Of a DNA stretch of 36,156 nucleotides, positions 7,946 to 21,330 are shown piece after piece. The notes under the pieces are model-generated. The model saw only the letters and a program-made list of their open reading frames with translations, was not told where the DNA came from and searched no databases. Every line of letters starts with the position of its first letter. Positions within the stretch are counted from its first letter, which is position 1. The position numbers were made by a program, and so were the translations under genes. The stretch lies in assembly GCA_027531255.1 (NCBI GenBank), contig JAPZRU010000035.1, positions 1 to 36,156 on the forward strand, read 5' to 3'. This stretch comes from Steroidobacteraceae bacterium (GTDB taxonomy: Bacteria; Pseudomonadota; Gammaproteobacteria; Steroidobacterales; Steroidobacteraceae).

Positions 7946-8736
7946 CCGCGCGCGGCCGCGTGCGCGACCGCCCGCTGCGCCATCACGGTGACGAGCGCCG
8001 CGCGGTATTCGGGTGAGCCGTGCAGGTCCTGGTTCAGTCCGTCGCTCGGGATCTCGAGGCCGTCCAGCGCCTCGGGTGCGAAGCGCCGGGTCAGCGCGGC
8101 CTCGAACTCCGGCACGCGGAATACGCAGGGCCCCGCGCCGGTCACCGCGACGCGGATGCCGCCCGCGGTCTCGGCGACCAGCACGCCTGCCATCGCGTAG
8201 CGCGACGCCGGGTTCGGGAACTTGGCGTACGCGGCGCGCTTCGGCACCGGGAAGTCGATGCGGCGGATCAGCTCGCCCGCCGCGAGCGCGGTCGAGAACA
8301 TGCCGGTGAAGAAGTCGTCGCCCGCGATCTCGCGCGCGCTCGTGACGACCGTGGCGCCGAGGCCGAGCACAGCGGCCGGGTAGTCCGCGGCGGGGTCGTT
8401 GTTGGCGACCGAGCCGCCGATCGTGCCGCGGTTGCGTACGTGCGGATCGCCGATACCCCCGGCGAGTTCGGCCAGCACCGGTGCCGCGCGCCTCAGCTCC
8501 GCGGAACGCGCCACGTCGGCGTGGCGCGTCATCGCGCCGATGCGGACCACGTTGCCGTCGACCCGGATGCCCTGCAGCTCCGGCAGCGCGTTCAGGTCCA
8601 CCAGCCGGCCCGGCTGTGCGAGCCTGAGCTTCAGGGTCGGCAGCAGCGTCATCCCGCCGGCGAGATACTGCCCGGCGCCACCCTGCTCCACCGCGGTCGC
8701 GACCGTCTGCGGTCGCACGTACTCGAACTCGTACAT
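7942..8736 (-). CDS. FAD-binding medium subunit of a xanthine-oxidase-family molybdenum hydroxylase (CoxM-like)
   Basis: A 264-residue subunit that carries FAD and passes electrons from the iron-sulfur subunit to an acceptor. Two FAD-binding signatures of the CoxM/CutM family are visible: AGGMTLLP at 26-33 and TIGGSVANNDPAADYP from 105. The C-terminal CO-dehydrogenase flavoprotein domain includes AGVLVAET. It follows the [2Fe-2S] subunit by ten bases. Its length is near the family norm of about 260-290. The cytoplasmic enzyme would hydroxylate an aldehyde, N-heterocycle or carbonyl compound using water as oxygen donor. Confidence 0.93.
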   Translation of the reverse strand: MYEFEYVRPQTVATAVEQGGAGQYLAGGMTLLPTLKLRLAQPGRLVDLNALPELQGIRVDGNVVRIGAMTRHADVARSAELRRAAPVLAELAGGIGDPHVRNRGTIGGSVANNDPAADYPAAVLGLGATVVTSAREIAGDDFFTGMFSTALAAGELIRRIDFPVPKRAAYAKFPNPASRYAMAGVLVAETAGGIRVAVTGAGPCVFRVPEFEAALTRRFAPEALDGLEIPSDGLNQDLHGSPEYRAALVTVMAQRAVAHAAARG

Positions 8737-8746
8737 GACGATGACC

Positions 8747-9229
8747 TCAGCTGGCCTTCGGCAGGGCGCGCAGTTCCTGCGCCGCCGACAGGATCGCGCG
8801 GACGATGTTCTGGTAGCCGGTGCAGCGGCAGATGTTGCCCTCGAGGTGCTCGCGCACCTGCGCCTCCGTCGGCTCCGGGTGCTCCTGCAGCAGCGCCACG
8901 GCCGTCATGATCATGCCGGGCGTGCAGTAGCCGCACTGCAGGCCGTGGCACTCGCGGAACGCCGCCTGCACCGGGTGGAGACGCCCGTCCGGCGCGAGCC
9001 CCTCGATCGTGGTCACCCGCGCGCCCTCGGCCTGTACCGCGAGCATCGTGCAGCTCTTCACCGAGCGCCCGTCCACGTGCACCACGCACGCGCCGCACTG
9101 GCTCGTGTCGCAGCCGACGTGCGTGCCGGTCAGGCGCAGCTGCTTCCGCAGCAGGTCCACGAGCAGCGTGCGCGGGTCGACCTCCGCGGTGACCGCGCGG
9201 CCGTTCACTTCGAGGGAGACGGTGGCCAT
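8747..9229 (-). CDS. [2Fe-2S] small subunit of molybdenum hydroxylase (CoxS-like)
   Basis: A 160-residue electron-transfer subunit. The plant-ferredoxin-type cluster ligands are Cys40, Cys45, Cys48 and Cys60 ([10 protein letters not shown]...C). The second, helical [2Fe-2S] domain uses Cys99, Cys102, Cys134 and Cys136 (QCGYCTPG ... CRCTGY). All eight cysteines are present, so it should be functional. The ATG at 9229 has GAGGA about eight bases upstream. It sits between the CoxG-like and FAD-subunit genes in a tight minus-strand operon. It shuttles electrons from the molybdenum centre to FAD. Confidence 0.95.
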   Translation of the reverse strand: MATVSLEVNGRAVTAEVDPRTLLVDLLRKQLRLTGTHVGCDTSQCGACVVHVDGRSVKSCTMLAVQAEGARVTTIEGLAPDGRLHPVQAAFRECHGLQCGYCTPGMIMTAVALLQEHPEPTEAQVREHLEGNICRCTGYQNIVRAILSAAQELRALPKAS

Positions 9230-9254
9230 GTAGCGTCCTCGCTTGCCGCCGGAC

Positions 9255-9896
9255 TCAGCCGGCGAGCCAGTAGATCAGGGCGGCGGCCGCGAGCGCGGCG
9301 ACCACCCACCAGAGGGCACGCGAGCCCGCCGCCGGCGCGGGGGCCGCCACGGGCGCCGCGGCTTCGCCACCCGGCGCCGTCGCGGCCTCGCCGACCGCGG
9401 CTGCCGAACGATCGTTCGGTTGGGCGGCCTGCGCCTCGGCCTCGGTGCGCGTCGCCCCGGCGTCGAGCCGCTTCGCGAATGCGTCGAAGAACTGGTCGGC
9501 CAGCTGGCGCGTCGCGCCCTCGAGCAGCCGCGAACCGACCTGCGCGAGCTTGCCGCCGAGCTTCAGTTCCGCGCTGTAGCGCAGCACCGTGACGGCCGGC
9601 GACTCCTCGGTGAGCTCGACGCGCGCGACGCCCTTGCCGAAGCCCGCGGCCGCCTTGCCCTCGCCGCTCAGCACGTAGCTCGCCGGCGGATTCAGCTCGG
9701 AGATCTCGATGCGCGTGGCGAACGCTGCGCGCACGGGCCCGAGCGCGGCCTGGATGCGCGCGTCGATGTCGGTGTCCGACTTCTTGGTGAACTGCTCGCA
9801 GCCGGGGATGCAGGCCTGCAGCACCTCGGGGTCGTTCAGCGCCCGCCATACGGCCTCGCGCGGCGCGGCCAGACGGTATTCGCCCTGGATCGGCAA
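9255..9896 (-). CDS. CoxG-like SRPBCC protein with C-terminal membrane anchor
   Basis: A 213-residue protein. The first 150 or so residues form a START/SRPBCC domain beginning [32 protein letters not shown], the hallmark of CoxG. A Pro/Ala linker follows, and a final hydrophobic helix (about 194-213, [20 protein letters not shown]) would tether it to the inner membrane. CoxG recruits CO dehydrogenase to the membrane and, in newer work, delivers quinone. A similar role is likely here. No ATG fits the domain start. I chose TTG 9896, four bases after GAGGGGGAAGG, which heads the protein exactly at the domain; a longer GTG/ATG start at 10034 would add an atypical basic stretch. First gene of the operon. 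Confidence 0.8.
   Translation of the reverse strand: MPIQGEYRLAAPREAVWRALNDPEVLQACIPGCEQFTKKSDTDIDARIQAALGPVRAAFATRIEISELNPPASYVLSGEGKAAAGFGKGVARVELTEESPAVTVLRYSAELKLGGKLAQVGSRLLEGATRQLADQFFDAFAKRLDAGATRTEAEAQAAQPNDRSAAAVGEAATAPGGEAAAPVAAPAPAAGSRALWWVVAALAAAALIYWLAG
9404..9419. promoter_or_regulatory. Perfect 16-bp palindrome inside the CoxG-like gene
   Basis: CCGAACGATCGTTCGG is perfectly self-complementary and shares the AACGATCGTT core with the intergenic operator-like sites. It lies in the linker-coding part of the CoxG-like gene (PNDRS), so it could be an intragenic regulator site upstream of the CoxS gene, or chance. Confidence 0.35.
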
Positions 9897-10036
9897 CGGC
9901 CCTTCCCCCTCGACGTCGACGCGGCCCGCGGTGCGCCGCCGCTCGCGGCGTCGCGCGGCGGCTTTCGGGCACGACCACCGGAGGTTACCATCGGCCTCGA
10001 CGGTCGTACCACTGTTCGACGAGGGGCGGAACACTC

Positions 10037-12442
<2,406 letters not shown>

Positions 12443-12505
12443 GAGCGGCGCGGGCGGTCGCCCCGGCCACGCCTGCACCGGCGGTGTCGCGCCGGCAGCG
12501 GCACC

Positions 12506-12541
12506 AACGAGAACGGGGGCCTCGCGGCCCCCGTTCTCGTT
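12506..12541. terminator. Strong bidirectional stem-loop terminator
   Basis: The arms AACGAGAACGGGGGCC (12506-12521) and GGCCCCCGTTCTCGTT (12526-12541) pair perfectly over 16 bp around a TCGC loop. The plus strand continues TTCGG. It lies between the convergent CoxL-like gene (ends 12442) and the TonB receptor (ends 12561) and would insulate both. Confidence 0.85.
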
Positions 12542-12560
12542 TCGGCTGCCTGCCGCCGAC

Positions 12561-14912
<2,352 letters not shown>

Positions 14913-14966
14913 GTTTTCCCCCTCGGTTCGACGCGTGCCGCGGTGGCAACGAATCGTCGCCAATTG

Positions 14967-14995
14967 ACTATACGTATCGGCCCGGAGGCTGGCTA
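14967..14995 (-). promoter_or_regulatory. Candidate promoter of the TonB receptor gene
   Basis: On the minus strand TAGCCA (14990-14995, 4/6) and TATAGT (14967-14972, 5/6) are separated by 17 bp, about 55 bases before the ATG. The operator-like palindrome at 15045-15060 lies about 50 bp upstream of the -35. Confidence 0.4.
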
Positions 14996-15044
14996 GCATC
15001 TTCCAGAGATGTGGCGCGCGAGCCACGCAAGGCCGCGGCATCCG

Positions 15045-15060
15045 CCAAACGCTCGTTCGA
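15045..15060. promoter_or_regulatory. Operator-like palindrome upstream of the TonB receptor
   Basis: CCAAACGCTCGTTCGA matches the island motif CCAAACGNTCGTTTGG at 14 of 16 positions. It lies between the PQQ-dehydrogenase stop and the receptor promoter. Confidence 0.5.
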
Positions 15061-15143
15061 TTCTTGCTGCACTGCAAGAGTCCGCCTGCGCGATGCCGCG
15101 CGAGCCGCGCCACTCGGGCCGCTGGCTCGAGCGGGCACCCGCC

Positions 15144-17270
15144 TCACTTCGCGGTGGCCGCGGCCCGTGCCTGCTGACGCAGGTACTCGTAGACGCCGCG
15201 CACCTCGGACTCCGTGAGGTCGTCGAACATCGGCATGCCGCCCGGCAGCAGCAGGCCCTCGACCAGCACCGCGCGGAACGCGCGGTAGTCCGTCAGCAGC
15301 TGCGAGCCGCGCAGGTCCGGGCCCGAGGCACCGTTCGACACCGCGCCGCCGCCGTGGCACGTCGCGCACGAAGAGGTGTGATAGACGAGGAAGCCGGTCT
15401 CGGCCGCCTTCGCGTCGATGGGCTCGGTGCCGGTATCGGTGATCCGCTGCGGCTCGGGTGCAGGCTTCGGCGGCAGCTGCGCCCTGCCGTCCAGCGCGAA
15501 CGCGAGCAGCCGGATGCCGGGCCCGCGGTAACGCCACGGATACTTGTTGAACGCGGGCGAGCCGAACGCCGCCAGCCCGCCCCAGCCGACGAGCACCGCG
15601 ACGTACTGCTGCCCGTCCACCGCATAGCTGATCGGTGCCGAGCTGATGCCGCGCTGCGCGTCGAAGCCCCAGAGACGCCTGCCGTTGCGCGCGTCGTAGG
15701 CGAGGAACTCGCCGGCCGCCGTGCCGTGGAACACGAGGTCGCCGGCCGTGACCAGCGTGCCGCCGTTCCAGACCGCGTCGTAGTCCACGCGCCAGCGCTC
15801 GCGCCCGGCCACCGGGTCGAACGCGACGAGGCTGCCCTTGCTGTCCTCCGGCTTCGCCGCGTGCTCGACGATCTTGCCGATGTAGAAGAACTTGTCGCGT
15901 CCTTCCCAGCCGGGCAGCCGCGCGAACGTGCCGGCCTGCGTCATCGTCGGGATGTAGGCGAGGCCGGTACGCGGGCTGAACGACATCGCCTGCCAGTTGT
16001 GCGCGCCCCAGGGACCGGGGTAGATCGTGAAGCGCTCGACGTCCGCGAGCCGCACGCCCTTCGCCTCGACCGGACGGCCGGTCCGCATGTCCACGTGGGT
16101 GGCCCACGTGACCTTGTCGTACGGCGCCGCGCGCAGCAGTTCGCCGGTCGCGCGGTCGATCACGTAGTAGAAGCCGTTCTTCGGCGCCTGCATCAGCACG
16201 CGGCGCGGCTTGCCGTCGATCTCGAGATCCGCAAGCACGATGTCCTGCGTCGCGGTGAAGTCCCACTCGTCGCCCGGCGTGGTCTGGTAGTGCCAGACGT
16301 ATTCGCCGGTCGCGCCGCGCACCGCGACGATCGACGACAGGAACAGGTTGTCGCCCTTCCCTTCGCTGCGCCGGCCGTAGTCCCACGGCGAGCCGTTGCC
16401 GACGCCGAGGTAGACGAGGTCGAGCGCCGGGTCGTAGGTGATCGCGTGCCAGACGGTGCCGCCGCCGCCGTGCTGCCACCACCGCCCGGCCCAGGTCTTC
16501 GCGGCCTTCTCCATCGCCGCGTTCTCGAAGCCGGCGGCCGGGTCGCCGGGCACCGTGTAGAAGCGCCACAGCCGCTCGCCGGTACCAGCGTCGTACGCGT
16601 CGAGATAGCCGCGCGCGCCGAAGTCCGCGCCGCCGTGGCCGACGTAGACGCGACCCGCGAACGCGCGGGGCGGACCGGTGATGGCGCGCTTGTCGCCGAC
16701 CGGGAACGTACGCGTCGCCCAGGCGGGCTCGCCGGTCTTCGCGTCCAGCGCGACGAGGCGGCCGTCGGGCGTGCCGACGTAGATCCTGCCGTCGAGATGG
16801 GCGATGCCGCGGTTGGTGTTCCACGCCATCGCGATGCCGCGCGGCGAGTGCTTCCAGGCCTGCGGATCGTAGGTCCAGAGCAGCTCGCCCCGGCGCGCGT
16901 CCACCGCGCGCACGATCGCGCGGTCCCCGGAGAAGTACAGGACGCCGTCCACGGCGAGCGGCGAGGAGTTGAACGAGATCGCGTCGGTCAGATCCAGCGA
17001 CCACGCGAGCCCGAGCCGGCCGACGTTGCGACGGTCGATCTGCGCGAGCGGCGAATAGCGCTGTTCGTCGTGGGTACGGCCGTATGACGACCAGTTCGCA
17101 CCGTCGTCCGCCATCGCGGCCGCCGCGGCGCCCGGCGCAGCCCCGACCGCCGATGATGCGGCGCAATAAAGCGCGGCCCCGAAACCGAGCAGCGCAACGC
17201 CGGCCCGCGAGCGGTCCGTCCCGGACGACGAAGCGAGTGCGTCGCCCCGACCAAACGATCGTTTTGCCAT
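15144..17270 (-). CDS. PQQ-dependent quinohemoprotein alcohol dehydrogenase
   Basis: A 708-residue periplasmic enzyme with an eight-bladed PQQ beta-propeller followed by a cytochrome c domain. It oxidises an alcohol and passes electrons through its own haem. Signs are GDRAIVRAVDARRGELLW, YVGTPDGRLVALDAKTGEPAW, the catalytic-Asp block TPGDEWDF (Asp337) and the haem site CATCH at 635-639, with a likely distal Met ligand in LLPGGMPMF. A signal peptide is present (hydrophobic core GVALLGFGAALYCAASSAVGA) after a long basic n-region. The usual vicinal Cys-Cys above PQQ is replaced by IAMAWNTNRG, and no cysteine besides the haem pair remains in the mature protein. ATG 17270 follows GAGGGGGGGCG, and an operator-like palindrome overlaps codons 2-7. 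Divergent from the Baeyer-Villiger gene. Confidence 0.92.
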   Translation of the reverse strand: MAKRSFGRGDALASSSGTDRSRAGVALLGFGAALYCAASSAVGAAPGAAAAAMADDGANWSSYGRTHDEQRYSPLAQIDRRNVGRLGLAWSLDLTDAISFNSSPLAVDGVLYFSGDRAIVRAVDARRGELLWTYDPQAWKHSPRGIAMAWNTNRGIAHLDGRIYVGTPDGRLVALDAKTGEPAWATRTFPVGDKRAITGPPRAFAGRVYVGHGGADFGARGYLDAYDAGTGERLWRFYTVPGDPAAGFENAAMEKAAKTWAGRWWQHGGGGTVWHAITYDPALDLVYLGVGNGSPWDYGRRSEGKGDNLFLSSIVAVRGATGEYVWHYQTTPGDEWDFTATQDIVLADLEIDGKPRRVLMQAPKNGFYYVIDRATGELLRAAPYDKVTWATHVDMRTGRPVEAKGVRLADVERFTIYPGPWGAHNWQAMSFSPRTGLAYIPTMTQAGTFARLPGWEGRDKFFYIGKIVEHAAKPEDSKGSLVAFDPVAGRERWRVDYDAVWNGGTLVTAGDLVFHGTAAGEFLAYDARNGRRLWGFDAQRGISSAPISYAVDGQQYVAVLVGWGGLAAFGSPAFNKYPWRYRGPGIRLLAFALDGRAQLPPKPAPEPQRITDTGTEPIDAKAAETGFLVYHTSSCATCHGGGAVSNGASGPDLRGSQLLTDYRAFRAVLVEGLLLPGGMPMFDDLTESEVRGVYEYLRQQARAAATAK
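17251..17266. promoter_or_regulatory. Operator-like palindrome at the PQQ-dehydrogenase start
   Basis: CCAAACGATCGTTTTG contains the perfect core AAACGATCGTTT. It overlaps codons 2-7 of the PQQ-dehydrogenase and lies 96 bases upstream of the divergent Baeyer-Villiger gene, so one bound protein could affect both. Confidence 0.5.
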
Positions 17271-17361
17271 CGCCCCCCCTCGCGCGAGCGCGTACCGAGC
17301 ATGGCAGAATGCCGGCGACGTAGACCAGCCCTCGGGGCGGTCGCGCGAGGGGGTTCCGACG

Positions 17362-18978
17362 ATGAACGACAGCAACGCCGCGGTGCGCGAACTCGACGCC
17401 GTCGTGGTCGGCGCCGGCTTCTCCGGCATGTACATGCTCCACAAGCTGCGCGGTCTCGGGCTGAAGGTCCGCGTGATCGAGGCCGGCGAGAACGTCGGCG
17501 GCACGTGGTACTGGAACCGGTACCCGGGCGCGCGTTGCGACGTGATGAGCATGGAGTACTGCTACTCCTTCGACCCGCAGCTCGAACAGGAGTGGGAGTG
17601 GACGGAACGCTATCCGTCGCAGCCCGAGATCCTGCGCTATCTCGACCACGTCGCCGACCGCCTCGACCTGCGGCGCGACATCACCTTCCGCACGCGCGTG
17701 ACGAGCGCGCACTACGACGAGGGGGCGAACCGCTGGACCGTGACCACGGATGCCGGCGAAACGTTCTCCGCGCGCTTCTGCGTGATGGCGACCGGCTGCC
17801 TGTCGACCACGCGCAAGCCGCCGTTCGAGGGCGTGGACGCGTTCCGCGGCCGCACCTTCCACACCGGCGAGTGGCCGCACGAGCCGGTGGACTTCACGGG
17901 CCGGCGCGTGGGCGTGATCGGCACCGGCTCGTCCGGCATCCAGGTGGTGCCGGTGGTCGCGCAGCAGGCGGCGAAGCTCCACGTGTTCCAGCGCACGCCG
18001 AACTTCAGCATCCCCGCGCACAACGGTCCGCTCGATCCGGACTTCGTCAAGCAGTTCAAGTCGCGCTACCCGGCGCACCGGGCCGAAGCGCGCGTCTCGC
18101 TGTTCGGCGTGCCGTGGGCGATCGACATGAACTCGGCGCTCGGCGTCCCCCCGGAGGAGCGGCAGCGGAAGTACGAAGCGGCGTGGGCGCAGGGCGGCGC
18201 GACGCCGATGCTCGTCGCCTACGTCGACCTGCTGGCGAACGAGCAGGCCAACGAGACCGCGGCCGAGTTCGTACGCCAGAAGATCCGCGAGATCGTCAAG
18301 GACCCGAAGACCGCCGAACTGCTGACGCCACGCGACCACCCGCTCGGCACGAAGCGGATCTGCGTGGACACCGACTACTACGCGACCTTCAACCGCCCGA
18401 ACGTGGAGCTCGTCGACGTGCGGAGCGCGCCGATCGTGCGCTTCACCGCCACCGGCCTCGAGACCGCCGCGGCCGCGTACGAGCTCGACGACGTGATCTT
18501 CGCGACCGGCTACGACGCGATGACCGGCACGCTGCTGCGCATCGACGTCCGCGGCCGCGGCGGCGTCAGCCTGCGCGACAAGTGGGCGGACGGCCCGAAG
18601 ACCTACCTCGGCCTGTCGGTGGCGGGGTTCCCGAACCTGTTCACGATCACGGGACCCGGCAGCCCCTCGGTGCTCAGCAACGTCGTCGTGTCGATCGAGC
18701 AGCACGTCGAGTGGACGGCCGACTGCATCGCCTGGCTGCGCCAGGAGGGCTACGCGACGATCGAGGCTACGCCCGAGGCCGAGGAGAAGTGGGTCGCGCA
18801 CGTCAACGAGGTCGCGGACACCACGCTCTTCCCGAAGGCGAACTCGTGGTACACGGGCGCGAACATCCCGGGCAAGCCGCGGGTGTTCATGCCCTACGTC
18901 GGCGGCGTCGGGCCGTACCGCGAGATCTGCGACGGCGTCGCGAAGAAGGGCTACGAGGGCTTCAGGGTCGGCGCCTGA
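17362..18978 (+). CDS. Flavin-dependent Baeyer-Villiger-type monooxygenase
   Basis: A 538-residue class B flavoprotein monooxygenase. It has an FAD-binding Rossmann motif GAGFSG at 17-22, an NADPH-binding motif GTGSSG at 187-192, and the Baeyer-Villiger fingerprint FRGRTFHTGEWP at 161-172. GGTWYWNRYPGARCDVMS matches cyclohexanone/cyclopentadecanone-type enzymes. It inserts an oxygen beside a ketone, giving an ester or lactone, with NADPH and O2. GAGGGGG precedes the ATG. The next gene is a convergent esterase, the enzyme expected to open such a lactone. Length is full. The ketone substrate is unknown; a cyclic ketone fits the island best. Confidence 0.93.
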   Translation: MNDSNAAVRELDAVVVGAGFSGMYMLHKLRGLGLKVRVIEAGENVGGTWYWNRYPGARCDVMSMEYCYSFDPQLEQEWEWTERYPSQPEILRYLDHVADRLDLRRDITFRTRVTSAHYDEGANRWTVTTDAGETFSARFCVMATGCLSTTRKPPFEGVDAFRGRTFHTGEWPHEPVDFTGRRVGVIGTGSSGIQVVPVVAQQAAKLHVFQRTPNFSIPAHNGPLDPDFVKQFKSRYPAHRAEARVSLFGVPWAIDMNSALGVPPEERQRKYEAAWAQGGATPMLVAYVDLLANEQANETAAEFVRQKIREIVKDPKTAELLTPRDHPLGTKRICVDTDYYATFNRPNVELVDVRSAPIVRFTATGLETAAAAYELDDVIFATGYDAMTGTLLRIDVRGRGGVSLRDKWADGPKTYLGLSVAGFPNLFTITGPGSPSVLSNVVVSIEQHVEWTADCIAWLRQEGYATIEATPEAEEKWVAHVNEVADTTLFPKANSWYTGANIPGKPRVFMPYVGGVGPYREICDGVAKKGYEGFRVGA

Positions 18979-18988
18979 GCCGGCTCAG
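18975..18988. other. Palindrome covering both stop codons of the convergent BVMO/esterase pair
   Basis: CTGAGCCGGCTCAG is a perfect 14-bp palindrome containing the plus stop (18976-18978) and the minus stop (18985-18987). It could act as a small bidirectional hairpin in the six-base gap, but the stem is short and without a U tract. Confidence 0.35.
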
Positions 18989-20322
18989 CCGGCGCGGTTC
19001 GCGCAGGCGTGCACCTTCGCGGTATCGAAGTAGAACGGCTGCACGCGGCAGACCTTGTCGCCCCGGAACGAGACCAGCTCGACGATCTGCAGCACCTCGT
19101 GGCGCCCGTCGGCCTCGACCGTGAGGTCGACGACGACCGCCACCTGCTCGGCATCCGCGAGGTAGTGCTTCATCGCCACGCCGCGGATCGCGAGCAGCGG
19201 ACCGACCTTCGCGAACAGCTGCTGGAACGCATCGCGGCCGGTGTAGCTGCCGCCGAACGGCAGGTCGGCCGCCTCGACGATCGTGAAGTCGTCGGTGACC
19301 AGCGCCTCGGCGGCCGCGAAGTCGCCGCCCAGCACCGCGCCGTAGAGCCGCTTCACGAGCGCGGCGCGCGCCGCGGCGTCCGGCGCGGCCGGGCCGCCGG
19401 CGAGCGCGGCGCGCAGGTCCGCCGCGACGTCGCCGAGCGCCTGGTTCGCCACCTCGGTCACGAGCGGCATCTGCGGGAAATCGTGGATCATCCCCGCGTA
19501 GCGGCGGGTGGTCGTCGGCACGCCGGCGGCGCGCAGGCGGTTCCCGTACTCCTCGCCCTCGTCGCGCAGCGGGTCGTACTCCGCCGTGACGATGGTCGCC
19601 GGCGGCAGGCCCGCGAGGTCGGTCGCGCAGGACGGCGAGGCCAGCGGCGAGCGGACGTCCGCGGGCGAGGCGAGGTACTGCGCCCAGAACCACCGCATCA
19701 GGTCCGCGGACAGCATGTAGCCGCTCGCCAGTTCGCGCATCGAAGCGCTCGCGCAGGACGCGTCGAGCGCGGGACAGATCAGCGCCTGGTGCCGCAGTGC
19801 GGGACCACCGCGTTCGCGCGCGAGCATCGCGACGGCCGTGGCGAGGTTCGCGCCGGCGCTGTCGCCGCAGACCGCCACGCGCGAGGCGTCGAACCCCAGC
19901 GCAGCGGCCTCGCGCACCAGCCAGGCCAGCGCCGCGAAGCAGTCTTCGAGCGGACCCGGGAAGCGGGACTCGGGCGCGAGCCGGTAGTCCACCGCGGCGA
20001 TCGCGCAGCCGGAACGCGACGCCAGCGTGCGGCAGGTCGCGTCGTGGCTGTCGAGGTCGCACAGCACGAAGCCGCCGCCGTGGAAGAACGCCACCAGCGG
20101 CAGCGGCCGCTCGGCCGTGGGGAAGTAGAGTCGCACGCGCAGGCGCGACGCGGGCCCGTCGAACTCGACGTCGCGCACCTCGTGCAGCGGCAGCGGCTCG
20201 ACCGGCGGCAGCAGCGCGCGCGAGGCCTCGCGCATCATCGTCGGGGTGACTTCCGGCGGCGGGGCGCCCAGCTGCATGCCGGGCATGTCGAGCATCGCAC
20301 GGAACTTCGGATCGAGCGCCAT
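18985..20322 (-). CDS. Alpha/beta-hydrolase (HSL-family esterase) fused to a C-terminal SnoaL/NTF2-like domain
   Basis: A 445-residue two-domain protein. Residues 1 to about 315 are a hormone-sensitive-lipase-type esterase. The oxyanion-hole motif is HGGGFV at 81-86, the nucleophile Ser155 in GDSAGA, the acid in AEYDPLRDEG, and His280 in GMIHDFPQM. From about residue 318 a second domain begins (ARAALVKRLYGAVLGGDFAAAEALVTDDFTIVEA ... GGSYTGRDAFQQLF), the typical SnoaL-like cone-shaped fold used by small isomerases and hydrolases. Esterases of this family are normally about 310 residues, so the fusion is unusual. ATG 20322 follows GAGGGGGGACC. It is convergent with the Baeyer-Villiger enzyme, whose ester or lactone product it may hydrolyse. 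The role of the second domain is unknown. Confidence 0.9.
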   Translation of the reverse strand: MALDPKFRAMLDMPGMQLGAPPPEVTPTMMREASRALLPPVEPLPLHEVRDVEFDGPASRLRVRLYFPTAERPLPLVAFFHGGGFVLCDLDSHDATCRTLASRSGCAIAAVDYRLAPESRFPGPLEDCFAALAWLVREAAALGFDASRVAVCGDSAGANLATAVAMLARERGGPALRHQALICPALDASCASASMRELASGYMLSADLMRWFWAQYLASPADVRSPLASPSCATDLAGLPPATIVTAEYDPLRDEGEEYGNRLRAAGVPTTTRRYAGMIHDFPQMPLVTEVANQALGDVAADLRAALAGGPAAPDAAARAALVKRLYGAVLGGDFAAAEALVTDDFTIVEAADLPFGGSYTGRDAFQQLFAKVGPLLAIRGVAMKHYLADAEQVAVVVDLTVEADGRHEVLQIVELVSFRGDKVCRVQPFYFDTAKVHACANRAG

Positions 20323-20394
20323 GAGCAGGTCCCCCCTCGCGAGGCGCCGATCTTGCAGACCGGCGCGCTGCGCTGTCAAAGCGCGCGCTCCGCT

Positions 20395-21252
20395 TCAGCG
20401 CGGCTCGCGCGCGACCCACGCGAGTGCGTTCGCGAGCAGCCGGCGGAAGTGCGCGTTCGCGAAGGTCGAGGGCCCGTCGCCGCACTGCAGGTAGGCGAGC
20501 CGCGCGGCGCGCACCGTGCGCGCCCAGGCGATCAGGTCGGAGCCCGGCGCACGTCCGGGGCCGACCGTCGCGTCGCGACCCGCGATCGCGGCGGCGGCCG
20601 AGCGGAACTCGCCCGGCGCGAGCCCGTGCCGCGCCCGCAGCAGCGGCACGACGTCGGCCTCGAACACCTCGGCGAGATAGAGCTCGTCGACGAGTTCGAA
20701 GCGCGGCGGCAGGCCGCCCGTGACCGGATGCTCGGCCACGACTTCGGCTTCGTAGCGCACGCCGGGCGCGTAGCCCGAGTCCGGCCGCGGCGTGCCCCGG
20801 ACGAGGTCGGGCGCATAGAGGAAGCGACCACCGACCAGCTCGGCCCAGCCGGGCCAGGCCGCCCAGCCGGCGAGCGCGTGATGGAGGAACACGCACCCGG
20901 TGCCGGCGTCGAGCAGCGATTCCAGCGCGCGCACGTACTCGGGAGCGGGCGCGCGTACGGTCATGCCGCCGTCCGCGAAGCGGTAGCCGGCCATGTCGTA
21001 GAACAGCAGCGCGTGGAAGGCCTGCGCTTCGCCCGCAGCGATGCGGGCGGCGGCCTCCGGATGGTTCCACCGCGTCCATTGCCATCCCTCGAGCGAGTCC
21101 AGCAGCGTGCCGAAGGTCGCGGCGTCGAAGGGATGACCGCCGGTGACGACCAGCAGCCGCCGGCCCGTGGCCGGCGCAGCCCGGCGCCGGGCAGCGAGCG
21201 CCGCATCCGGATCGCGGTCAGTCGAGGCGTCGAACGGGTCGAAGGTCGGCAT
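20395..21252 (-). CDS. ThuA-like domain protein
   Basis: A 285-residue protein of the ThuA/class I glutamine-amidotransferase-like fold. After a variable N-terminus comes LLVVTGGHPFDAATFGTLLDSLEGWQWTRWNHPEAA, then ALLFYDMAGYR, GTGCVFLHHALAGWAAWPGWAELVGGRF and FELVDELYLAEVFE, the pattern of ThuA (trehalose utilisation) proteins. The family has no settled activity outside sugar metabolism. ATG 21252 has no good Shine-Dalgarno, so the start is uncertain; I preferred it because earlier in-frame sequence is Arg-rich and atypical. It is separated from the esterase by 72 bases on the same strand and is divergent from the long P450 operon. A paralogue is at 28488. Confidence 0.8.
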   Translation of the reverse strand: MPTFDPFDASTDRDPDAALAARRRAAPATGRRLLVVTGGHPFDAATFGTLLDSLEGWQWTRWNHPEAAARIAAGEAQAFHALLFYDMAGYRFADGGMTVRAPAPEYVRALESLLDAGTGCVFLHHALAGWAAWPGWAELVGGRFLYAPDLVRGTPRPDSGYAPGVRYEAEVVAEHPVTGGLPPRFELVDELYLAEVFEADVVPLLRARHGLAPGEFRSAAAAIAGRDATVGPGRAPGSDLIAWARTVRAARLAYLQCGDGPSTFANAHFRRLLANALAWVAREPR

Positions 21253-21330
21253 CGGTACCAGGCGACGGCCCCGGGCGCGGCGGCGGCCGGCCGGCCGGCG
21301 CCGGGCACGCGCCGGGCCGGGCGCCGGATC

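Noticed and set aside
14968-18801. A 1277-codon minus-strand frame over the PQQ and Baeyer-Villiger genes
   Set aside because: It is mostly low-complexity basic sequence antisense to, or out of frame with, genes that have clear domains.
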